From NCBI GenBank assembly GCA_007644065.1, contig VJWN01000019.1, positions 1 to 64,000 of the forward strand: 64,000 nt of DNA, given 5' to 3'. A model generated the notes under the pieces. That model worked only from the letters and a program-made list of their open reading frames with translations. It made no database searches and had not been told where the DNA came from. Below are positions 58,192-64,000 of this stretch, piece after piece. A program made the translations under genes and the position numbers. The first letter of the stretch is position 1; each line of letters starts with the position of its first letter. This DNA is from Margaritispora aquatica. Lineage: Eukaryota > Ascomycota > Leotiomycetes > Helotiales > Discinellaceae.

Positions 58192-59039
58192 TGTGGCAGT
58201 GCTGGTGATGGGAAGACGAGTGAAGAGCAGAATCTGGTCGAAATACGAGAGTATATAACATACAATGGAGTTGAAACATCAATATAAACGGACAATCTTA
58301 AACTATCCCCCCCTCAAATCTATTTCTCCATCCTAGTCTCGTGGCGAGCATCAAGCTTCTGCAGCGTCATCTCGGCACTCACCACCAGCTAAGGGCATGC
58401 AAGTCACGCATCACTCGAAAGTAACCAGGTAACTCTCAAGTGGATGGAAGATCTTTCTTTCCCTGATTTCGTTCCCCTTCAACATCTGTCAAAGGCGTAT
58501 TACTGTGTGCTACACGTCACTAGCTCATGTTGAGAGGAGTAAGTGCCTTACAAACAATATAAACTGAAACCTCTTACCTTGTCAGCCTGCTCGCATCAAA
58601 CGTCTATTTCTCCGGCAGTCTGGGGAAATGGACAAGCTCCCGCACTGCTTGGCGGGGAAGACAAGCTCACAAACAACCCACGAATGAAGGATCTTACCGA
58701 AATATGCCGTCCCCCCCCCGCGCGTCAACCTGTATCCTCCTCTGATATTTCGTAATGTAGTGCTGATATACCTCAATGAGGTGTCAGTGGCTGTCTAGGG
58801 TCAGATTAACCTTACATTTGCCATATTAAATGCCGTCTTGGCATTTCTGTCTGCTCTCCAATTAAGCGAGATGCCAAAAGGAGAGCAACATCTTGGTTTT
58901 CACATCGGGATGAGACGATGATAGGATTACAACATGTTGAGAAATTCGAGGAGAAATTGATGTAAAATTTGCGATCGTATACTTCGTGTTGCCTGAACTT
59001 GACTGAACAGCGATATTTCGGGAAGTCCTTAACGATCGG
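58192..59039. other. Gene-free interval
   Basis: Promoter side of the pectate lyase and 3' side of the permease. It includes a run of C at 58710-58718. No gene seen. Confidence 0.55.
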
Positions 59040-60671
59040 TCAAGTCGAGAACCTCCACTGCGGCGAATTCTCTCCCTCACCCAACATATCCGTATCAATA
59101 TCCTCCGCTCTCAACACAATTCCCTGCTCTCTGTTCCTTCTCTTATTTTCGCTCTTCATCCACAACCCCAAATACAGAACTCCACATATCGAAACAACAT
59201 TGCAACAGGCTGTCGCTACCAATGTCGGGATATACCTAACATCACAGTCAGTTCCATGTCCGTACAAATCACGGAGGGGAGAATAGGAAAAACTCACTTC
59301 GGTGCGTACTCGGTCCTAAAAGTCGCCGCTGAGATCACACCCGCCAAATTCCCCAAGCCCACCAAGAACCCAGTATTCGCCGCTCTTGAATTCTCATCCA
59401 GATTATTATTGTTGTGCCACGAATGAACCAAACAACTTGGCACATATGCGCCAGCGGCCATCAAAAAACAGGCAAAATACGCAACACCTTTATTCTCCAG
59501 AACATCGATCGTGGCCAGAATAACCATTCCGATAAGCGAAAGTACCAAAGCGAAGACGATATGGTATGTTCGTTCTCTGAAATGGTCTGAGGACTTGGCT
59601 ATGCAAAGCAGGACAATGAAGCCCACGGAGTTAGGAGCCACTGTCCAGAGATTTGTTTTGACGACGCTGTAGCCTAGTCTCTGCACGATTTGAGGCAGGA
59701 AATTAGAGGTTGTGGAGAATGCCACAGGATAGGTAAAGCAAATCACCATCCAGACTGGGAACTTCCAATCCTTCCACGTTTGAAATGCAGCTTTGATATC
59801 GAAGTGCACATCCAAACTTCCTGATGCATCTCTCAAACTTCTGGCTTTCGCAGCCACTCTCTCCTCTTCATTCAGAAACCACGCCGTTTCAGCAGATCGA
59901 GGTAACCAGAACAGAGCTACAACGCCGACCAAAACAGTCATGCCACCTTCGATGAGAAAGAGAATCATCCAGCCTTTCAACTTTGTACTCTCGATCTGGA
60001 AGACGCCAAATGAGATCAGACCGCTAAAGGCAGCTGCGAGAAGCGCACTGCCGAAGAAGATGGCGATACGAAAGCCGAGCTCATTACGTTTATAAAAGAG
60101 TGTAAGGTAGAACACAACGCCAGCAAAGAAACCAGCTTCGCAAACTGCGAGGAGTAGACGAATGACTAGGAGGCCGGCGAAATTCTTGGCAGCACACTGA
60201 ATAAGTGCTAATGAGCCCCAGCCAATCATGAGGATAGGAAGGATGACTCGACCAGAAAACTTCTTGGTGAGTAGATTGAGAGGTAAATCGCAAAGGCCAA
60301 AGGGTATGTAGAAGAGTAGTATGAGGAGCGAGTAGTCATTTCCTGTGAAGTGGAGGTCGGTGTCCAGGTGATCTGTTTTGGCATTGGCGAGGTTGCTCTA
60401 CTTTTGTCAGCGTGGCCTGGCGATTGAAGGTTCTGAAAAACTTACTCGGTCGACCGAATTAAAGAAGTACATCGTTGATCTTCGTTAGCGACGAATGGAT
60501 ATATGGGCGTTTAAGAAAGTGTCCTACCAATGTCAAGAAGGGCAATAAAATCATGTCCAGCTTGCGAACACATGCTTTCTCTGCCTCAGCATCAATGTAT
60601 ACACTAGTTTCTCCTTGACCAGATTCAACGTCAGTCGCCACATATTTCTCATTCTTGTTGGAGTCGCTCAT
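59040..60671 (-). CDS. Dal5-like MFS permease (anion:cation symporter) with a frame problem
   Basis: Member of the allantoate/tartrate-type ACS family of MFS permeases. Exons are 60671-60528, about 60479-60446, 60397-59298 and 59235-59040. Landmarks are KLDMILLPFLTLV then MYFFNSVDRSNLANAK (split by introns 1 and 2), LCDLPLNLLTKKF, and RLLLAVCEAGFFAGVVFYLT. The single plausible donor GTAGGA at 60527 and the only AG before FFNSVDR leave the exons one base out of phase (summed length 1 mod 3), so the model does not close with canonical splicing. Either an unusual splice, an assembly slip, or a true frameshift that inactivates it. All other junctions join in frame. The substrate is unknown. Confidence 0.8.
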
Positions 60672-61131
60672 TGCTGTAACCGAAGTTGACGTTGCGTAGA
60701 TGAAGCTGGATCCACCAAAATTATGAGGCAATGTGAGGACGTATGTATACTCAAGTTATACTTCACATCCCACTACTGTCCCACCTTGAGCCTGTTGGAA
60801 GAATGGAGGCTGACATATAATACCTGCGCAAAGGCCCGGCCGCTACAGGTTCAAAGGCGTTAACTGCCATATCGTCCAAGATCGGCAGCTCTGGTTGTCA
60901 AATTTCAGGGGCCTTATCTTGACCCGCCCCCGTTTTCGCCTCATAGAATATGCATTGCCACTGAGACCCCACCTTTGTCTTGCATCGACTAGTATCGTAC
61001 TTGAATGCAAGTTAGCGAGTACAAGCAGTGACAAAGGTGGGAGCGTCGTATCCTGATAGAAGGTAGGTCTTGTTATAAATCTAGTGCTCAGCGTTCAAGT
61101 ACGATGGTTGAAATCATCCGCCGGGCACACA
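60672..61131. other. Divergent promoter region (permease / oxygenase)
   Basis: About 460 bp between divergently transcribed permease and 2-oxoglutarate oxygenase genes. The arrangement suggests shared regulation. No recognisable site stands out. Confidence 0.55.
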
Positions 61132-62382
61132 ATGGAATCACTCACCAACTCAGCACCATCTTCTCCTCCAATTCTAGACTTCTCTCGTGAGTGTAAAACC
61201 GCCCTCGAACTTATCATTCTAATACAAGATCAGCCTTCTACGGCAACGATGTAGAAGCCAAAGCAGAGCTCGTTGCCAATGTAAGAAGATGCTGCCTTCA
61301 CAATGGCTTCTTCCAGATTGTGGGGCATCGTGTACCTACCGAGCTCCAGTCCGGCATCTTCAAATGCTCGAAAGATTTCTTTGATCAACCTTTGGAGGAG
61401 AAGGAAAAATGTAGCAAAGGTAAGCGAGCCACGCAATCCCAACAAGAAGTTTTAACAGTAGTATAGATCTCAATACTTACAACAGAGGCTATGAACTCCT
61501 CCGCTCGCAAATGCTCGAAGCCGGCACTTCACCTGATATCAAAGAAGGTTATTTCCTTGGAGAAGATCTTGCCTCTACACATCCGTACTCAATCCAGCGC
61601 AAACTCAACTCTGGTCCTAATTTGTGGCCTGACTCACTTCCCTCTTTACTCGAATTCAAGAGGACGACCATGTCATACTACAGTCATGTATCTGAGTTGG
61701 CAAAAGACATTTTGGCCATTCTCGCGTTAACCTTGGACTTACCAGAGGATTACTTCCACAGATTTACCGAGGGAGCGGTAGCAACGATGAGATTGTTGCA
61801 TTATCCACCTCAAAAGAAGGATGACGATGAGAAGTTGGCAAGGGGAATTGGTGCGCATACTGACTTTGGAGCGATAACCCTGCTGCTGCAAGAAGAGGTT
61901 GGTGGTTTACAAGTTTGGGAGCAGGCAACTGAGACTTGGCTTGATGTTTGTGCTTCCATAGAGGGTGTTTGGTAGATGGATGAATAACTGACATGATACG
62001 CAGGTCGAGCCAACTAAGGGCGCATATGTGGTGAATCTTGGTAACATGTTCATGCGATGGTAAGGTAGTTCAAAATGCCAACTCGATCTCGCTAATCAAT
62101 TATAGGTCGAATGATCGATATATCTCTAATCTGCATCGGGTAATCAACAAGTCTGGAAAGGAAAGATATTCTGTTCCCTTGTTCTTCTCTGGAAATCCAG
62201 ATTATCTGATTGAGTGTCTGCCGAATTGCTGTAAGCCAGGACAAGAGCCAAAGTACAAGCCGATATCTGTGACCGATGCGGTTGGAGGAAGCTACCGTGA
62301 GAGCTTTGGGAGAGCCCAGAAATATAAAGATGAGAAGGAAAACACTATCCGAGGATTAGAGAAACAAACAGTGATCGTCTGA
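61132..62382 (+). CDS. 2-oxoglutarate/Fe(II)-dependent oxygenase (isopenicillin-N-synthase-like)
   Basis: Non-heme iron oxygenase. Exons 61132-61186, 61234-61419, 61467-61945, 62004-62059 and 62106-62382 give 350 residues. N-terminal DIOX_N-like region with PPILDFS, GFFQIVGHRV and TYNRGYE. The catalytic jelly roll holds the iron ligands H211-T-D213 (GAHTDFGAITLLLQ) and H269 (SNLHRV), and the 2-oxoglutarate-binding R279-Y-S281. The acceptor of intron 1 must be GATCAG, the closer AAG shifts frame. Intron 3 has a GTTTGT donor. The family hydroxylates or oxidises small molecules. It is divergent from the permease, so a joint uptake/oxidation role is possible but inferred. Confidence 0.9.
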
Positions 62383-63478
62383 TCGTGTATCGTTATAGCT
62401 ATGGTTTCCGCTGCTTTGCATCTGTATCAAGTCGATTCTCGCTGGTCCGGCTGGGAGCTCTATATTACGATATTTGAAAAGAGGGGGTTTGCACCTCGTT
62501 TCTTGTGGTGCTTGGGTTACTACTAGCAGAATAATATTGGCATAATCTTTCTTGAGTTGAAAGATTGATCCCCAAGCCAGCCAGCCTTGTTATCCGATAT
62601 AGCTAGATGCCTCGAGCGGCGAGCGCCTCTAAAGGGCCAATAATATGTAGAAGTATATTGCTCGAATTCCGCCGGTTTGTATATACTAAGGCTAGAATTC
62701 TCTCCATTGACGTGTCCGTTGCTTTAGATAGACTTGAGTCCGAGATCCTCGGATTTCCTCCTCCTTCAATACACCCTTCACGGTTACTTGTTTAACACTG
62801 AAAATGGACTATCTCACAGCTAATCGTTTTGTCGCCATCTGCACGATTGTCGCCATCCAAGACTCCTTCAACTCCGTCGTCGATTGAATACATTGCAATA
62901 GTTCCGTTTTCATTGAATAAGCAGCGATTTGCTCAATCATAATCGACAGGGTAGTGAGAAGGTAGACTATTGGCAGCCTAGCTCTTCTTCAGCCTTTTCC
63001 TGCGGTACCTCCAATGGCCAGTATACTAGGGATACGGGGAGCTTTTTCTTGACATTCACGACCACAAAGCTTCATGATTGTTCAGCTCTTCCCCTGCAAT
63101 CTGAGTCATCACCGCCCCGCAATGCAAGAACCACCACCTTGACCACCTTGGCCTGAATGCACTCCATGCTTTTCCGGCATGCTCGTCCCAACGAATCAAA
63201 TGTCATCGTTAGGTCCTTTTTTGCAACGCCTATTTCCAGATAAGATATGGGATGGCGTTTTGAATACAGAAGACCCCGTGGAGAAAGCCGTTAAGAGACA
63301 TAGTAAATTCAGTGGCTGACCATATCTGTACTGGCTGGCTCTTGCAACGGATTTCTTTTTCACTACGACCCCTCACTCTAGACAATTCGACCTTGCTTGG
63401 CACTAAAAACAGTAGGATCGCAACTTCTCGGGCCACAAAAGATCATTGTCGGGGAGACAGAACCCTTAGACAGTCAGA
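62383..63478. other. Gene-free interval
   Basis: About 1.1 kb between the oxygenase and the last gene; short ORFs only. Confidence 0.55.
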
Positions 63479-64000
63479 ATGGTTGCAAAATATACATTCA
63501 AGCTGATCAACAAAAACAAAGACACCGAATTCAGATTTTATGCATCGATGCCGACGTCCAGTTCTTTGGATAAAATTGTGTGGTACCGCAAAGTTGTGCC
63601 ACTTGGTGGATCTAAAGAGATACAGACAGATCTAGACGTGTATGCATGTGAGTACCCCAGTACTCCAACATATGCCGATCAATGCTTAGGAACAAAAAGG
63701 GTGCGGATCCGCTGCAAATACCACCCAAGGGGTGGCAGAGTCTGTAATCATTGGAAGTATATCCATTCCAGGAAGTGAGAACACCGACCTTCATCCCAAA
63801 AGCCTAAAATTGATCGTAAATAGCGACTTGGAAGACAATGTCAACGGGAAAGGCCATGAAACTCATCGAAGCACAGCCAGCCGCAAGTCCAGGCGCTTTC
63901 GAAATATACACCGGCTCAGACTTCAAGACCGAAGATAATTTCTTGATCGGTGCAGCTTGGTCAGAACCCGGAAATCCTGCAAATCGTGTACCAGTGAAGG
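63479..64000 (+). CDS. Partial unknown gene running off the window
   Basis: Exon 1 63479-63647 (56 residues plus one base) and exon 2 from 63824 to the window end, joined across an intron of 176 bp (GTGAGT donor, AAATAG acceptor) so that the frame remains open to the last base. The protein begins MVAKYTFKLINKNKDTEFRF and continues YASTWKTMSTGKAMKLIEAQ. There is no signal peptide; the N-terminal part looks like a beta-strand-rich small domain. I do not recognise a family. Intermediate AG sites would introduce a stop, so the long intron is preferred, but there may be two introns. The C-terminus is outside the window. Confidence 0.55.

Noticed and set aside
1..64000. CRISPR array, bacterial operons, ribosomal RNA
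   Set aside because: No spaced direct repeats, ribosome-binding sites or rRNA signatures; the sequence is clearly fungal nuclear DNA.

Overview
This window is the end of a chromosome from a filamentous ascomycete fungus. It opens with a perfect telomere (CCCTAA repeats on the + strand, so the chromosome end is at base 1). Genes carry short GT-AG introns of about 45-70 bp with CTRAY-type branch sites, and many encode fungal families (Zn2Cys6 regulators, MFS permeases, rhodopsin-domain membrane proteins, DUF3176, pectinases). The AT-rich, C-to-T-degraded subtelomere shows that repeat-induced point mutation (RIP) acts or acted here. The gene content would suit a plant-associated species, possibly a leotiomycete, but the exact taxon cannot be read from the sequence.

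Bases 1-4.2 kb are telomere plus RIP-degraded repeats, including the remains of a minus-strand Ty3/gypsy-like gag with a zinc knuckle. From 4.2 to 17.8 kb lies a plant cell wall degradation island: an MFS sugar transporter, a GH43 beta-xylosidase/arabinofuranosidase divergent from it, a Zn2Cys6 regulator, a GH28 exopolygalacturonase-like enzyme, a CE8 pectin methylesterase and a second GH28 enzyme that resembles xylogalacturonan hydrolases. The transporter/GH43 promoter carries an inverted pair of GGCTAA boxes (the XlnR-type motif). The PME/GH28 divergent promoter carries a ~142 bp tandem duplication. A PL1 pectate lyase appears again at 57-58 kb.

From 18 to 54 kb the genes are mixed. They comprise a DUF3176 membrane protein, a short-chain dehydrogenase, two rhodopsin-domain seven-helix proteins, an Spt10-like acetyltransferase with an integrase-type HHCC finger, a second Zn2Cys6 regulator, the chaperonin subunit CCT7, an uncharacterised type II membrane protein, an MFS drug-type transporter, a salicylate hydroxylase-like flavoprotein, a 79-residue conserved small protein, a four-helix membrane protein, a kinesin with a C-terminal SAM domain, and a GT90 glycosyltransferase. 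At 54.7-56.6 kb an aspartic-protease gene is broken by two stop codons and by a 517 bp hAT-type MITE with an 8 bp target duplication. The window ends with the PL1 lyase, a Dal5-like permease with a reading-frame problem at its first intron, a 2-oxoglutarate/Fe(II) oxygenase and a partial unknown gene.

The genes that plausibly work together are those of the pectin/hemicellulose island: secreted enzymes de-esterify and depolymerise pectin, GH43 cleaves xylo- or arabino-oligosaccharides without an obvious secretion signal, and the permease imports the products. All exon models are hand-derived from splice motifs and frame continuity. Where exon lengths sum to a multiple of three this was used as a check.
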